From Porphyra umbilicalis (lineage: Eukaryota > Rhodophyta > Bangiophyceae > Bangiales > Bangiaceae): DNA of 58,260 nt. Both the position numbers and the translations under genes were made by a program. Positions 10,638-22,287 of this stretch are shown piece by piece; position 1 is the first letter of the stretch, and the number at the start of each line of letters is the position of its first letter. Below the pieces are notes generated by a model. That model was not told where the DNA came from, ran no database searches, and was given only the letters and a program-made list of their open reading frames with translations. The stretch is from contig KV919165.1 of the NCBI GenBank assembly GCA_002049455.2, positions 1 through 58,260 on the forward strand, given 5' to 3'.

Positions 10638-12908
10638 CTTCCAACGTCGACACGCCCTCAGATCCCTGAGGACACGAATGCAGACTGCCACCTCTGAAAC
10701 GGAGAGCAAGTCCCGTGATCTAAGTATATGTGTGCATCACTACACTTTGAGAGCACCCTGTCCTAAAGGCCAGGGAAAAAATGAACAACGCCAAAGTAAC
10801 CCCCCAAATGGCTTGCCACAGGCCAAGTCGCACAATTTGTGGACTCAGCCAGTCAAGGGGGGAACTACAGGGGAAGAGCTATTGTACTTGGAAGACGGTT
10901 TGATGGAATCGCAGCGTTGCCAATGACCACGAGTGGTGATGGTGTGCCAGTCGTCGACCGGAGGGCAGGGGCACACCCCCGTCAGTGCGACCCACAGAGG
11001 CTGCCGTTGGCGTGGCTGATTGCGACGCCAGACGGGCAACGCTCGAGCCGACACTGCGAGGCGGCACGCGGCGGCGGTTCCGTCGAGATCCACATCGTCG
11101 AACGAGACACGTCTTCGGGTCGAGCAAGTCTATTGACGAGCACTAGATGGAGTTTGCCCGACAAACCTTCGAAGAGTTTTACAAGCTACTGGTTCATTCT
11201 CTCATGAAACTCTGACCTAGCGAGATATGGCGCACACAAACTGCAGTGATGATTGAATATATTATGAGTGTCCAGAAGAAAATTTAATAAATACCGAGTA
11301 CGTTTGACAGCCATCCTTTCATACTGTGATCGTATGGTCCAGTTCCGCACCACCGCGAAGAAGACGTCTGCAGCGTTCGTCAAGACGATGGGAGCAGCTC
11401 GTCGTCACACTGACATGGCATTCGCCTGCTTTGGGTTCGGCAGTGGTCTGACCGCGATCGTTTGTCCTGCTTGTAGCGTTTTCTTTTACTGGTCCCGAAT
11501 ATTTTAATTAAATTTAATAGTCCACCATTGCTCGACCAACTTCGACAGTTCTCGAGCGGAAAGCTGCCCATCCAACACCCTGTTTGGAGGCGCAATGCGC
11601 AACGACACTGTCGATGACCCCGCGATGGAGCATAGTCCAACACCAACGGATCGCCACGCTGACTGAGCCTGCCGGTCATTGCTGGTGCACCGCCGTCGGT
11701 GGGACCAATCATGATGGCGCCGGCGCCATCCCGTCACCATGTCCGTAGGGCCCCGCCGGAATCATTTGGGGAGCGTACCGCTGCCAGTGGGGTCATCCCG
11801 CAGCTCTCACTCGGCGGTGCACCGCCGAGGCCCCCACCGGTGGGGGCCACCCACTGCACAGCCCAACCTCCCGCGCACTCCCTGGCCGCGTGATTGTTTG
11901 GGTGCGCCTCTCCGCCGTCCCCCCGCCCCGCGCGCGCTCGCGTGGGGGCGCGCCCCCCCCCTCTCTCGGGGACACGCCTCCCCACCCCGCGGGCGGCCGA
12001 GCGGCCGCGCGGTCGGGTCGGGCCCGCAGCGGGCTCGCGCTCTGGCGCGGGCAGCCTCCGAGACGGGCGCCCACCCGTACAGTGCGGCCGCAGCGCCCGT
12101 ATGGCTGCGGGCCCGCCCCGGGGCTCCTTACGCAGCACGCACGCCGCAGCCCACCAGACCGTTCCACGCCGCGTCGCCGGTCGGCCCGCCGGCGCGCGCA
12201 GCGGCGCACCCGCCCGCGCCGCCCGCAGCCGCGGGCCAGTGTGGGTGGCGCATCCGCTGGGGGGGGGGGCGGGGGGGAGGCCCCACCGACACGCCGGCCG
12301 ACGTGGTCGGGCCGCCACGGGCGCCGGCGGTGGCGGCCGCACGGCGGGCGCGACGCTGCCCCCCTGCTCCCCCCCCGTGTGTGGTGCCCCCGCGTCGGGT
12401 CGGTGTGTCCCCTCCCCCCCCGCCCGCGGCCGCCGCCGCTGCCGCCGCGCCGTCGGTGTGGGTCCCCGCGGCCACCGCTGGACGCGGCGGTGACGGTGCG
12501 GCAGGCCACCCGGCCCCCCCCCTCGTCTCCATTCCCGCCCACCCATCCCTCCGCCAGTTCCTCCCGCCTGTGCCCGCGTCGCGGCCCAGAGGGGGCGGGG
12601 GTCCCCACCGGTCCGCCTGGGGCGCGGGTCACCCGCCGCTCCCCTCTCGTTTGCTCTTCTCTCCACTCCCTTCCCCATTGCCGTCTGCGTCGCCCGCCCT
12701 CCCTTTTTTTTCTTTTTCTCGCTTGACCCGACCCGTCTCTCCCCCCCCATCTCGCCTCCCCCCGCGCCGGCGGTGCCGAGCCGGGCCATGTGCCCGTGCC
12801 CCGCGGCCGACGACACGGCGGCGGGGCGGTCGAGCCGCCTGCGCAGCGGCAGCGGCGACGGCAGCGGCATCAGCGGTAGCGGCGGCAGCGGCGGTAGTGG
12901 GGGGGAGG
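10638..12908. other. Gene-poor stretch and upstream region of the GT90 gene
   Basis: 10.64-11.7 kb is AT-richer DNA with no supported gene. From about 11.74 kb composition jumps to very high GC with long C and G runs. The frame that becomes the GT90 protein is already open from 11739, but the translation there is pure Pro/Arg/Ala low complexity without motifs, so I treat it as 5' flank rather than coding. Confidence 0.45.
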
Positions 12909-14795
12909 ATGACGCTCCCGCTGGGGCGCGGTGGCGGCGCCACGGGTGGGGACGCCGCCGCGCGTGGCAGCGCCAGCACCGGCGGCGGCGGCGTGCGTGG
13001 CGGTGCCAGCGGCGGCGGCGGTAGCGGCGGCAGCGGCCGCGGCGCGGGCGGGTGGTACGCGTCGCTGCAGGCGCCGCCCGCAACGTCGCCGATCGTTGTC
13101 AAGGGCGCCGACGGCGGCGCGGGGGGCGCCGCCGCCGGGGGCGACGTGGGGGGGTGGTCCCCCCCCGGCCGCGCCCACGCGTGCCCGGCCCCCCCGCTCG
13201 GCGGCGGGGGGGGTGGCGTCGGCGGCGGCGGCGGCGGCGGCGGCTGGGGCCGCCTCCGCGCCCTTGTGGGGATGGTCACCACGCTGGTGGCCGTGGCCGT
13301 CCTCTTTGCGCCGCCGCTTGAGGGCACGGGGGGGGTCGCCGCCCTCCGGGGGGGGTGGAGCCGCCCGCGGGGGGCGGGGGGGGGAGGGCGGCGGCCGTCG
13401 CCCAAGGGGGGGCCCCCCCGCCGCTGCCAACGGGGCCGGGGAGGGGGCCGTCGTCCTTTTCCGCGCGGCCGGCGGGTGGGGGGGTGGGGGGGGGGGGGGG
13501 GGCGCCCGTGGCGTGCCCGCCGCCCACGCTGCGTACGGTGCCGGTCGGCGGCGGGCGGCCACGGCCGCCGCGGCCGGCGCGGCCGCCGACGGCGCGCCGC
13601 GCGTGGGGTTTTGGGGCGGGCGGGGCGGGGGTCCCCCCCCCCCCCCTCTGACGGCGGCGCGGCGGGCGACAACGCGTCAAACGCGGCGGCGGCGATGGAT
13701 CCCCGCTCCCCCGCGTCGGTGCGCGCGGCGGTGGGGTCCGTCCTGGCCGCCTTTTTCGCCACCCCCCCCGCCGCCTCCTACGCGACCGCCACCGTGCAAG
13801 CGGCGTATGCCGACACGCGCTCGACGGGCGTCCTCGTCACCGTGCGGTCCCCCGAGGTGACCTTTACCCACACCTTCCCCGCCGCCAAACACACCCGCTA
13901 CTCGTCGCTCGTCGCGGCCGTGCGGCGGGCGGTGGCGGCGGCGGCGGCGGCCGGGGAGCCCCTCCCCCCGACCACCTTTTTGGTCATTGTTAATGACGGG
14001 AGCCACCCCCGCGCCGCCGCCTTTGGCCCCGCCCGCCACTGGCGCTCGTGGTCCCGCCTCATCCCCGCGCCGCTCGGGAATGCGCGCGGGGCGGGGGCGG
14101 GGTACGGCACGGAGCTAACGGGGTGGGACGCGCACGTGGCCAACGCGCTCGTCCCGTCCCGCGGTGCCTACCCGTGGGCGGGCAAAACGCCGCGGGTGCT
14201 CTTTCGGGGGAACCTGGCGATGCAAACGCACGCGCTCGGCACGTGCAACGACGGGGGGGCGTGCCGCCGCGCCTCGTCGTGGCGGCAGGTGGCGCGGGGG
14301 GTGGCGTGGGCGGCCGCGGCCGGCCACCCAGACGTCCTCGACGTTGGCTTTACGTCCGCGTCGGCGGGCCACTCGGCGGCGGCCGACGCACTCAGCGGCG
14401 CGCCCCCGACCGTGCCGCCCGTGCCGTTTCTCGAGCAGCAGGGGTGGCGCGCGCTGCTCGTCGTCGGCAGCAACCAGGATTGGGCAGAGCGCGTGCGCCC
14501 GCTGCTATTCCTCGGGTCGGTCCTGCTGCTGCACGCGGCCGAGACGGTCGAGTGGTTCACCCCGCTCCTCCGCCCGTGGGTGCACTACGTGCCGGTCGGC
14601 TTGCACTTTGAGGATTTGGTGCCCGCCGCCGAGTGGGCCGTCGCCGAAGACGCTGGCGGCCGCGAGATGGTCGCCCGCATGAACGCGCTCGCAGAGGGGG
14701 TCCTCACCGAGGCGGTCATGGTCGACTACTGGGCCGACGCGATTCGGATGTATGGGGCGCGGCAGGCGGCGGCAGACGCGGCCGCTGCGCGGTGA
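12909..14795 (+). CDS. GT90 (CAP10/KTEL-like) glycosyltransferase, type II membrane protein
   Basis: Glycosyltransferase of the CAP10/protein O-glucosyl- or O-xylosyltransferase kind, which adds a sugar to proteins or glycans in the secretory pathway. The 628-residue reading from ATG 12909 starts with a Gly/Ala-rich stretch. One hydrophobic helix (LRALVGMVTTLVAVAVLFA, about residues 117-136) would anchor it in Golgi or ER with the catalytic part lumenal. The CAP10 core occupies roughly residues 310-620. It includes WAGKTPRVLFRGNLAMQTHA, then GWRALLVVGSNQDWAERVRPLLFLGS, a match to the family's G...S.R...LL.LGS motif, and RPWVHYVPVGLHFEDL. Donor, acceptor and sugar cannot be told. G-runs between 13320 and 13690 make the frame upstream of the in-frame ATG at 13695 uncertain, so the anchor's linkage to the core needs transcript support. 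Confidence 0.8.
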   Translation: MTLPLGRGGGATGGDAAARGSASTGGGGVRGGASGGGGSGGSGRGAGGWYASLQAPPATSPIVVKGADGGAGGAAAGGDVGGWSPPGRAHACPAPPLGGGGGGVGGGGGGGGWGRLRALVGMVTTLVAVAVLFAPPLEGTGGVAALRGGWSRPRGAGGGGRRPSPKGGPPRRCQRGRGGGRRPFPRGRRVGGWGGGGGRPWRARRPRCVRCRSAAGGHGRRGRRGRRRRAARGVLGRAGRGSPPPPSDGGAAGDNASNAAAAMDPRSPASVRAAVGSVLAAFFATPPAASYATATVQAAYADTRSTGVLVTVRSPEVTFTHTFPAAKHTRYSSLVAAVRRAVAAAAAAGEPLPPTTFLVIVNDGSHPRAAAFGPARHWRSWSRLIPAPLGNARGAGAGYGTELTGWDAHVANALVPSRGAYPWAGKTPRVLFRGNLAMQTHALGTCNDGGACRRASSWRQVARGVAWAAAAGHPDVLDVGFTSASAGHSAAADALSGAPPTVPPVPFLEQQGWRALLVVGSNQDWAERVRPLLFLGSVLLLHAAETVEWFTPLLRPWVHYVPVGLHFEDLVPAAEWAVAEDAGGREMVARMNALAEGVLTEAVMVDYWADAIRMYGARQAAADAAAAR

Positions 14796-15767
14796 GCGGC
14801 CTCTGGGGGAGGGGGGGGGGGGCGGCGTCGACCGCGTGCTGCATGCCCGCGCGTTTCGAGGTGCGCGAGGGGCCTAGACGAGGGGGGGGACGGCCCGTCT
14901 GTCGAGCGCGGAGCGGGCGGGCACCGCCGTTCCCGGCCCGCCCGACGCGGCGGTGGGTGCACAGCGCCGGTGCGGCCGGCCCGCGGCCGAGCTGCGCGCC
15001 GCCCGTCGCCGCCGACACGAACAAACCACGAGGGGCTCAACGCGATCCCCGTTTATTTGCCGCTCCCCGGTCGTTGGCATCCGTCGCGCGCGTCGCCCGT
15101 CCCCATCCAAACTGCCTGTCGACGGCGGAGGTGGTGGCGTCGTCACCGCCTGCCCCTGCGCTTGCGTGCCGCGTCTGCCGCCGCGGACCGCCGCGGTGGC
15201 GCCCGCTGCCGACACGCCGTCGGGTGCCCCCCCACCTTGGGGGGACGGACGGTCCTATCGGGCAGTCGCTTGGTGGGACCGTCGACGACCTGTCAATGTG
15301 TCGGCCACCGCCCCGACTGTTTTCTCGCCCAAACGGTGGGGGAGGGGGCCCCTCGGTCTTTTCAAAAAAAAAAAAAAAAAAAAAAACAAGAGCAAAAATG
15401 CGTGGAAAAGAACCAGGCGTGGCAGCAGAAGGCACGCTGCAGCGCAGACAGCGGCGGGGATGACGGCGGCGGGGGCGGTTGAACAGCCAGCCGACGGCGT
15501 TGCGGCAGCGCGTGGCGGCGGCAGGGGCAGCGGCGGCCGCCGCCAAAACGGCTGCCGGCAAAACGGCCTTTGGATAGAGGCGCGGCGGCAGAGCGCCGCG
15601 TCCCCCCCCCCCAAAGGCCCCGCAGCGCACCTCCACGAGGTCAGCGTGGTGTGTGCGGCACCGCCCCCGGCCGGCGCCGCGGTCGTCGAGGCCGCCCCGC
15701 CGCTGGTCGGCAGAGTGCCCCCCCGCGCCCGTGTCGACGGTGCCACGCCCACGTCGGGGGGGAGGGG
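14796..15767. other. Intergenic, GC-rich, with a 23-bp A run
   Basis: Lies between the ends of two convergent genes (GT90 plus, FHA minus). Contains an uninterrupted A23 at 15364-15386 (T23 on the other strand) in otherwise GC-rich DNA. No frame here has recognisable protein features. Confidence 0.5.
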
Positions 15768-16064
15768 TCACCGCCGCCACGCGCACCGCGGCACGCGCGG
15801 GCGTCCCACCCCGCGCGGGCGCCGGCGCTCACCCCCCCCCACCCCCGCGCTCGCGGCGGTGCTGGCCTCGTGGAGGAGCACGTACTCCCCCCCCCCCCCC
15901 CAAACGCGAGCACGTCCCCCTCGGCCAACCGCACGTAGCGGCGCGGGGGCAACGGCTCCCCATTGAGGGTGCTCCCATTGACGCTGCCAACGTCGAGGAC
16001 GTACGGCCAGCCGCCGGCAGCGTCGGCGGGGGGGGCACGCCCGCCAACGGCGGGCACCCCACTC

Positions 16065-16111
<47 letters not shown>

Positions 16112-16908
16112 CCCCGGCGCCGTCCCCGTCATGCCCGGCCGCCGCCGGTGCACAATGACCGCGTGCGCCTTGGACGCGCCCGCCCAGCCGAGCGTCACGT
16201 GCGCGTCAGCCGACCGCCCGAGCACCGTCACGGTGCGGGCGAGGGAGTGGGCGCGCCCGCCGCCGCCGCCGCCGCCACCGCCGCCGCTGCCGACGCCGGC
16301 GCGGCCGTCACCCCCCCCCCCGCGCCAAAGGCGTAGAGGCGCCAGTGGCGGCCCGGCCGTGCCGCGTCGGCGGGCGCCGGAAAGTCCGTGACGGACGGCG
16401 CGGGCGGCTCGGCGGCCGCCGCCGACTGGCCGTCTGGCGGGCCCCGCCGCCGCGCCGCGCCGCCGCCGCCGTCACCGCCGCCACCCCCGCCGCCACCGTC
16501 ACCCCCCCCGCCCGTGGGGGCACCGGCACCCGCACCGCCGTCGCGGGCGGCGGCGCCCCGCAGCGGCGGCGGCGGCGGCGGCGGCGGCGCGTCGAGCAGC
16601 CCCGACCGCGCGAGCGTCGGCGCCGTCGACGGCGGGGGCGGGGGTGGGGCCGCCCCCCCCCCCCCCCCCGACCCCCTGCCGCCGCCGGGACGCCCCACTC
16701 GTAGCCGCCCGGCGGGGAGTCGGGCTGCCGCCGCCGCCGGCGCCACCGACCGCCATCCCCCCCCCCCCCGGCGCGGCGGCGGCGGCGGCGCGTGCCGCCC
16801 CTTGCGGCGGCGGCGACGGCGGCGGCGGCGGCAGCGGTGGGGGTACCCCCCCCACGGGCGTGAGCGCCACGTCGAGGGGCACCCCCCCGTCGCCGACGGT
16901 CACCCCCC

Positions 16909-16945
<37 letters not shown>

Positions 16946-17199
16946 TGGAAACGTGGCCGCCGCGGCGCCCGGGGCGGGAAACGCAACGGCGACGGGGGAG
17001 GGGTGGGGGGGGGGAAGAGCCGCCGGATGGCGGGGGCGGTGGCGGCGGCGGGGGGGACGCCGCGCAGGTGGAGGACGACCGCGGGGGGGGGGGGGGGGGG
17101 GGGGCGGGGGGGGGGGGGCCGACGACCACCGCGACCGCCGCCGCCGGGGGGGGGACGCCGCGCCGGGGGGGGGGGGGAGGGCGGCCGTTTGAGGGACAT
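15768..17199 (-). CDS. FHA-domain protein (frame interrupted by G runs)
   Basis: FHA domains bind phosphothreonine peptides in signalling and DNA-damage proteins. On the minus strand 16275-15890 reads RAHSLARTVTVLGRSADAHV, SKAHAVIVHRR, then an Ala run and PYVLDVGSVNGSTLNG, RYVRLAEGDVLAFG. This has the family's GR.., S-H and N-G-S-.-L-N-G signatures, with a low-complexity insert between the strands. Upstream HWRLYAFGAG (16345) fits the first strand but lies across an 11-G run in another frame. Downstream, EYVLLHEAS completes the fold only if a 14-G run at about 15888-15901 is shortened. The N-terminal part from ATG 17199 is Pro/Gly/Ala-rich; VVLHLRGVPPAA near 17060 faintly resembles an RRM RNP2 strand. 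The end at 15768 is one option; GTACGT at 15893 could instead be a splice donor. Partners unknown. Confidence 0.65.
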
Positions 17200-17682
17200 G
17201 GCGGGTGGGGGGTGAGGGGGAGGGGGGGGGGGGGGGGGGGGGTGGACGCGGCGGACGCGGAGGCGGGCAACGGCGCGCGGCCGCGGGGCGACGCGGTGGG
17301 TCGGCAAAGGCGGTTTGATGGCTGGCCAACGTCCAGACACTTGTGGGTCATGAGACGAGGCAGCAGATGGCATTTCGATCGTCGGTCGGGCTGCCGGCAA
17401 CGGCGCGTCCGCACGGTCGTCGAGGCGGCCGCCCGACGGCCGTCGCGGCGCGTGTCGCGCTCCGTCCCCTTTTTTCTTTGTCGACCCGCTTGACGGGCAC
17501 GCCACGCCGCCACACGCCCCACCCCGTCGAGTCGCGGGGCCGGGCCCCCACCGGCGCGGCACCGTCGTGGCGCTCCCCACGACCCGCCGGGCCTGCGTCT
17601 GCGGGGCGGCACCCCCCCGCGGCGCCGGCGGCGCCCCCCACCCGCCGACCCACCGGCCGGCCGCGACGCTGTGAGGTGCGCC
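17200..17682. other. Intergenic between FHA and transporter genes
   Basis: About 480 bp between the transporter's stop and the presumed start of the FHA gene, both on the minus strand. G runs longer than 15 bases occur at 17216-17242. No independent gene is seen; it should hold the FHA promoter. Confidence 0.45.
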
Positions 17683-17758
17683 TCACCCGGTCGGCAGCGG
17701 CGGCGGCGCTGCCGCCGCCGCGGCCGCCACCCCCGACGCGGCGCCGGCAGACGCGCCA

Positions 17759-17802
<44 letters not shown>

Positions 17803-19770
17803 ACGCCCGACCACCAACCCACGCACGGTCGTCCACGTGCCGACGGCGGCGCCGACGGCGCCGACGGCGACAATGGCGCCGTCCAACGCCACCCGCGCGC
17901 GGCTGAGGCGGTGCCGGCACGCGGCCAAGTGCAGCGCCGCGGGGATGATAAAGGCGAGCGCCGCCGCGCCTGTGGGGGTCGCCGGGGGGGGGGAATCCCA
18001 AGCACGCACGGAGGAAACGGTCGACACACCAAGCACAGGGCGGGCGGGGCAGCGCACGCAAGCAGCGGGTGGCAGGGGGGGGAGGGACGCGGCCGCCGTG
18101 GGGGGGCACGTGTCGACCGTGGAGGTCCCCGCCCGCGTCGGTTTGGCGCGGCGGCAGCGGTGCAGGGGCGGGGCGGCGGGGTGGTCAGCGTTCAGCTCGG
18201 CGAGGGTGGGGCACACCACGCACCCACGGGCAAAAAAAACAAAAAAAATTGACGGCAATGGCCAGGCGCGCGGTGACACGCCGTCGATATTGTGCCGCCG
18301 CCGCCGCTGCCGGCCGCCCACCAGCACCCGCGCGCTCCGGCAGCCACACGCCCACAAGCGTCTGCGCGCTCGGCAGACGCCCGCCCACCCCGTGCGACAG
18401 ACACCCGCCGGCGGCGCCCCGGTCCGCCGGGGCGCGCCACGGCCGCCCCGGCGGTGGGGGGTGGCGACCCGCGACCGCGCGACCCCGCCGCCGCCGCCGC
18501 CGCGGCGCGCGGCGGCCGCACGGCCGGCGGGGTGCGCTCGCCACTCCCTCGCCCCCCCCCCCCGCCCCCGGCCTCCCCCCCCCCCGGCGGCCAAAAACGG
18601 GCGCGCGTACCCACCGAGCCGACGAGCGCTTGGAAGGTGGCAAACTCCCCCGCCGCCGCCACCGCCACCGCCGCCGTGGCGGCCACCACCGCCAGCCGCG
18701 CCGCGATGCGGGCGGGCTCGGTGATGAAGGCGCCCGGGGCAGGGGGCGCGGGGGGGGCGCCCGGCCCCCCCGCCGCCGCCGCGGGCGCCCGCAGGGGCGG
18801 CGCAAACGGCGCCGCTTCCACCTCGTCGTCGCCACCACCCCCCGCGCGCGCCGGCGGCGGCGGGCCGGCGGGGGCGGGTGCGGCGGCGGCCGGCGGGGTG
18901 TACCACCCCCACCGCGTGAGGGCAGCGTCGAGCGCGTGGGAGACGGGCACCATCTGCAGCGGGTAGGTGAGGACAATGCCAACGAGGAGGACCGACTGGA
19001 CGAGGCGCACCGCCACGCCATCGTGCTGTGGGGGAGGGGGGGGGGGGGGGGGGGGGGGGAGACAGCTCGGACAGAGAAACCGCAGCGGGGGCGAGGGAGG
19101 CACGACACCGCGCGCGCGGCCAACGCCGCCAGACGCGCGTGGTAGAGGCCGACGCGTGCGCGTCAGACGACCGCCGTTGCACCCACCGCAGCACAGACGC
19201 CGAGCGCCCCCATCCCCGCGCGCGGGCACTCCTTCGCCCAGGCCGCCCGCCTCCCCCACCCCTCCCCCCCCCCCACCCCCCCCCCCGTCCCCCCCCAACC
19301 CCCCAGCAACGTACCAAATTGAGCAACACAATCTGCTCCGTCGCCGCCCCATACACCCCCGCCGCAGCAACGCCGACCCCCCCCAGCACCAGCCCGAGCC
19401 CCCCCAGCGCCACCGCCAGCGCCCAGCCAAACCCCCACGGCGCCCACACGGGGGTCAACCCCCCCCCCCCCCGCCCCCCCCCCCGCGACCGCATCGCCGC
19501 CTCGACGGGCAACACGAGGCCGACGCCCTCGAGCGCCCCCGTCATTTGGCCCCAAAAGAGCACGCCGCCCCCCCACGAGCCGGTCACTTCGGCGCCGCGC
19601 CAGCCGCCGCCGTCGGCGGCGAGCGCGGCGGCCACCGCCGCCACGCCCGCCAGGAGGGCCACGTTGGCAACCGCCGACGCGGGGCCGAGCGACCGCACCG
19701 AGGGGGTGAGCGTCAGCGCCGCCACGGCGGGGAGCGGTAGCAGCGTGTACCACCAGGGGGGGGGGGTGCC

Positions 19771-19802
<32 letters not shown>

Positions 19803-20135
19803 CGCTGCCGCTGTCGCCACCGCCGCCGCCCGTCGCTGCGTGGAGAGTGGCGGCGAGAAAGATGAGGTGCGCGGTGCAAAAGCCGAGCTGCGTCACCATG
19901 AGCGCCGCGTGGACGGCCCAGCCGCCGGCGGCGCCAAAGACCGCCGTGGCGACCGCTTGGAGCGACACGCCGCCCGAGGGGGGGGTGGCCCCGCCGCCGC
20001 CGCCGCCGCCGCCGCCGTGGTGACGCTGCCATTGCCGGCGCCGACGGGCGCAGGGGGCGCACCCCCCCCCGCCAGCCCGCCGCCGCGCCAACCGTCGCAG
20101 GTGCCGTCCGACGCGCCCGCGTCGGCGCCCGCCGC

Positions 20136-20166
<31 letters not shown>

Positions 20167-20515
20167 GACGGCAGCGCCTCGTACGCGCCGGCGGCGGGGT
20201 GTCGGCCACGTCCCCCCCCCGCTCCTCGTCGTCTTCGAGCGCTCCGGCCGCCACCAGCGCGTCCTTGGCGTCGACGAGGCCGACGCAGCAGTAGATGACC
20301 ATGGCGACGAGGAGCGCCAGGGCGGCGGCGCCGCGGCCGAGGCCCGCCACCGCAAACGCGTAGGGGGTGGATTGGGTGTTGAGGCCGAGGAACGCTTTGA
20401 GGGTGGTCGTGACGGCGAGCGCAAAGTCGGCAGCGGGGTGCCGGGGGGGGGGGGGGGGGGGGGGGCGGCGGCGGCGGGGGGGGGGGGGGGCGTCGCCGCC
20501 TTGGGCGCGGACCAT
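17683..20515 (-). CDS. Amino-acid transporter, AAAP family (AVT/SLC36-like), three exons
   Basis: Proton-coupled amino-acid carrier of the Aa_trans type. Exons: 20515-19315, 19025-18611 and 17969-17683. Introns 19314-19026 (GTACGT...CCCCACAG, phase 0) and 18610-17970 (GTACGC...CCCCACAG, phase 1) join family motifs cleanly: EQIVLLNL | HDGVAVRLVQSVLL and FQALVGSVG | AAALAFIIPAALHL. Early motifs are TTTLKAFLGLNTQSTPYAFAV and MVIYCCVGLVDAKDALVAA. Next come VTQLGFCTAHLIFLA, WGQMTGALEGVGLVLPVEAAM (compare 'FEGIGLVLPLE' of the family) and LTYPLQMVPVSHALDAAL. About ten hydrophobic segments are visible. Within exon 1 the frame must shift twice in a GCC/G-run loop (about 20000-20230); the products of the two shifts read smoothly (ADTPPPAGAYEALPS, GATPPSGGVSLQAVA), so run-length errors are likely. 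The C-terminus ends in a long Ala run. Substrate and membrane unknown; a vacuolar role is only by analogy. Confidence 0.75.
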
Positions 20516-20829
20516 GGTGGGGGGGGGGGGGGGGGGGCGAGGCGGCCGCTGGCCGCCAGTCCCCTCGCAGTGTTCAAAAGGGAAGGGGGGGGGGTGCAGG
20601 CGGCAAGTGCCGTCCGCTGCTCGACGCGGTCGACGCTGTCCCGGACGCGGCCGCCGGGACGAAGGCGCCGCCACTCTTGCGTCGCGCGCGGGGCCTAGAC
20701 GCATCAGGCGCGGTGGCTGTCGATCATGGTGCTGAATGAAGCAAACCGTACTGAAAGCGCGTTCGCGAAAATACCCTGGACTTGCGAAACGATAAATCCG
20801 CTTTCACGCGACGAAAGATTGACAAGAGC

Positions 20830-20837
20830 GTCACGTG
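20830..20837. repeat. 8-bp target-site duplication of outer hAT, left copy
   Basis: GTCACGTG, repeated exactly at 25630-25637 directly outside the other end of the outer hAT element. Confidence 0.85.
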
Positions 20838-20844
20838 TAGGGAT

Positions 20845-22287
20845 TAGGGGTGTCCAACTGGTTGATTGAAATCGGTTCAAATCGGTTGATTGGCCCGAAA
20901 ATGGCGATCGGTTCAAAACCGGTACCGTGAGACGAAAATCGGCAGTTCCGATTTGGTATTTAAATGCATGTAAATCCGAAAGGATCCTTCAATTGTGCGT
21001 GTGCAATGGATCAGCTCCAACATCTATAGTCGTTTTTCCTCAAACAGTTCAAAAGACTGGCGGTCTCAAACTCACCAGTCCAAACGTCTGGCAGTCTGGA
21101 CTCGTCGCCTGCTGTCGTTCTGGCCGCTTTCCCGCGCTGACGTCGCGCCAGTCCTCTCGGGAGTGATCCACTCCACGAGCCCCGCCGGCCATGGTCACCC
21201 CACATCTCACTACCACCGCCCACGCGGACACCACCTCACCCCCTGATCCTCCGTCGACCTCAGTGGTTGCTCCCTTGTCTCCGGTATGCCCCCCGCTGCC
21301 AGCACATGCCGGTACCGCCCCACCGGTCTCTGATGGGGCAGTTGTCCAGACTAGCGACACTCGCTCCCAACGACCTTCGCCACGTACGGCATGCACTCAA
21401 ACATCTTTTACAGACCTGGCAAGAGGGAACATTGAGGAGGGAGTGAAGGACAAGCAGGAACAAGACCAGAAGAAGACAGGTACATGTCGAGTGCAGGCGG
21501 GCGCATCATATTAGAAAAACGAACAGATAATGAACGCAGTGCACGCTGCTATACCCTGACACCCGGCTCCCGTAGACAGACAGGCACCCAACAGAAGAAA
21601 AGGAGCCGGACAGCCAAAGCCGAGTCCCGCAAGTAACATCCTCCCATAGAGCGTACCAGAACCGCGGTGCGGTGCTCAGGCAATGCGAATAGGAAACCAG
21701 GCGCTCGGTGGCCACGATCGTTGCCGTAAGAAAGCAACCCGACGGCACGTAGACGACAAGGGCATGGATGATGGCGAAAAAAAATAAGTGGTGCTGCATG
21801 TATCCCCACAGGGAGGTGACCGACGCGGTATTGTCGCACGAATGACGCGGGGGATCGGCGGGGAGGAACGTCGGGGAGGGAGGGGATAGGGGAGGGAGAG
21901 AGAAAGGAGGTCGGGTACGGGGAGAGTGCATGGCGCTTGAGCAGATGTGAGTGCAGGCCTGGACGGGGCCTCTATTGTGCTTCTCACAAAAACTGGATCC
22001 GCAACATCCGCTTCAGCATCATTAACCGCCCCCTGAGCCAATGAAACAGTGATTTTGCATCGGAAGCTGATGCACCGAGGTCCAGTTTTTGTGAGAAGCA
22101 CAATAACAGACCCGAGAGCGCAGGTCAACCCCACACTTGCCTCTCGACACCGCGGGAGCACCCTGTGGACACCTGAGTGCAGGCGTGCGGGCGGGGGCAT
22201 CGTGAACGAAATCGGTTGAAAACCGATGATTGCTTAGTAAAAATCGAATCGATCGGTTCCGCTCGGCCATCCGATTGGACACCCCTA
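20845..22287. mobile_element. Nested nonautonomous hAT element
   Basis: Perfect 13-bp terminal inverted repeats TAGGGGTGTCCAA...TTGGACACCCCTA, flanked by an exact 8-bp duplication GTAGGGAT (20837-20844 and 22288-22295). Subterminal ATCGGTTCAA/ATCGGTTGA motifs recur near both ends, as in hAT transposase-binding regions. The 1,443-bp interior has no transposase domain. An open frame at 21191-21514 ends in a charged stretch (EEGVKDKQEQDQKKTG) and may be a remnant. Movement would need a transposase from another element. Confidence 0.9.
21973..22105. repeat. Perfect 25-bp inverted repeat inside nested hAT
   Basis: Arms 21973-21997 (TATTGTGCTTCTCACAAAAA...) and 22081-22105 are exact reverse complements with an 83-bp spacer. 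It may be a small foldback insertion or a structural part of the nested element; no duplication flanks it clearly. Confidence 0.75.

Noticed and set aside
11739..12908. Extension of the GT90 frame 390 codons upstream
   Set aside because: The translation is Pro/Arg/Ala noise with no motif and lies before the first ATG followed by a plausible leader; stop-free because of composition.
12629..13762. 377-residue minus frame and similar long frames in 12-20 kb
   Set aside because: Shadows of the GC-rich sense strand; Pro/Ala/Gly runs only.
15364..15386. A23 run as a processed-pseudogene poly(A) tail
   Set aside because: No intronless gene copy precedes it on the plus strand within a plausible distance and no flanking duplication was found.
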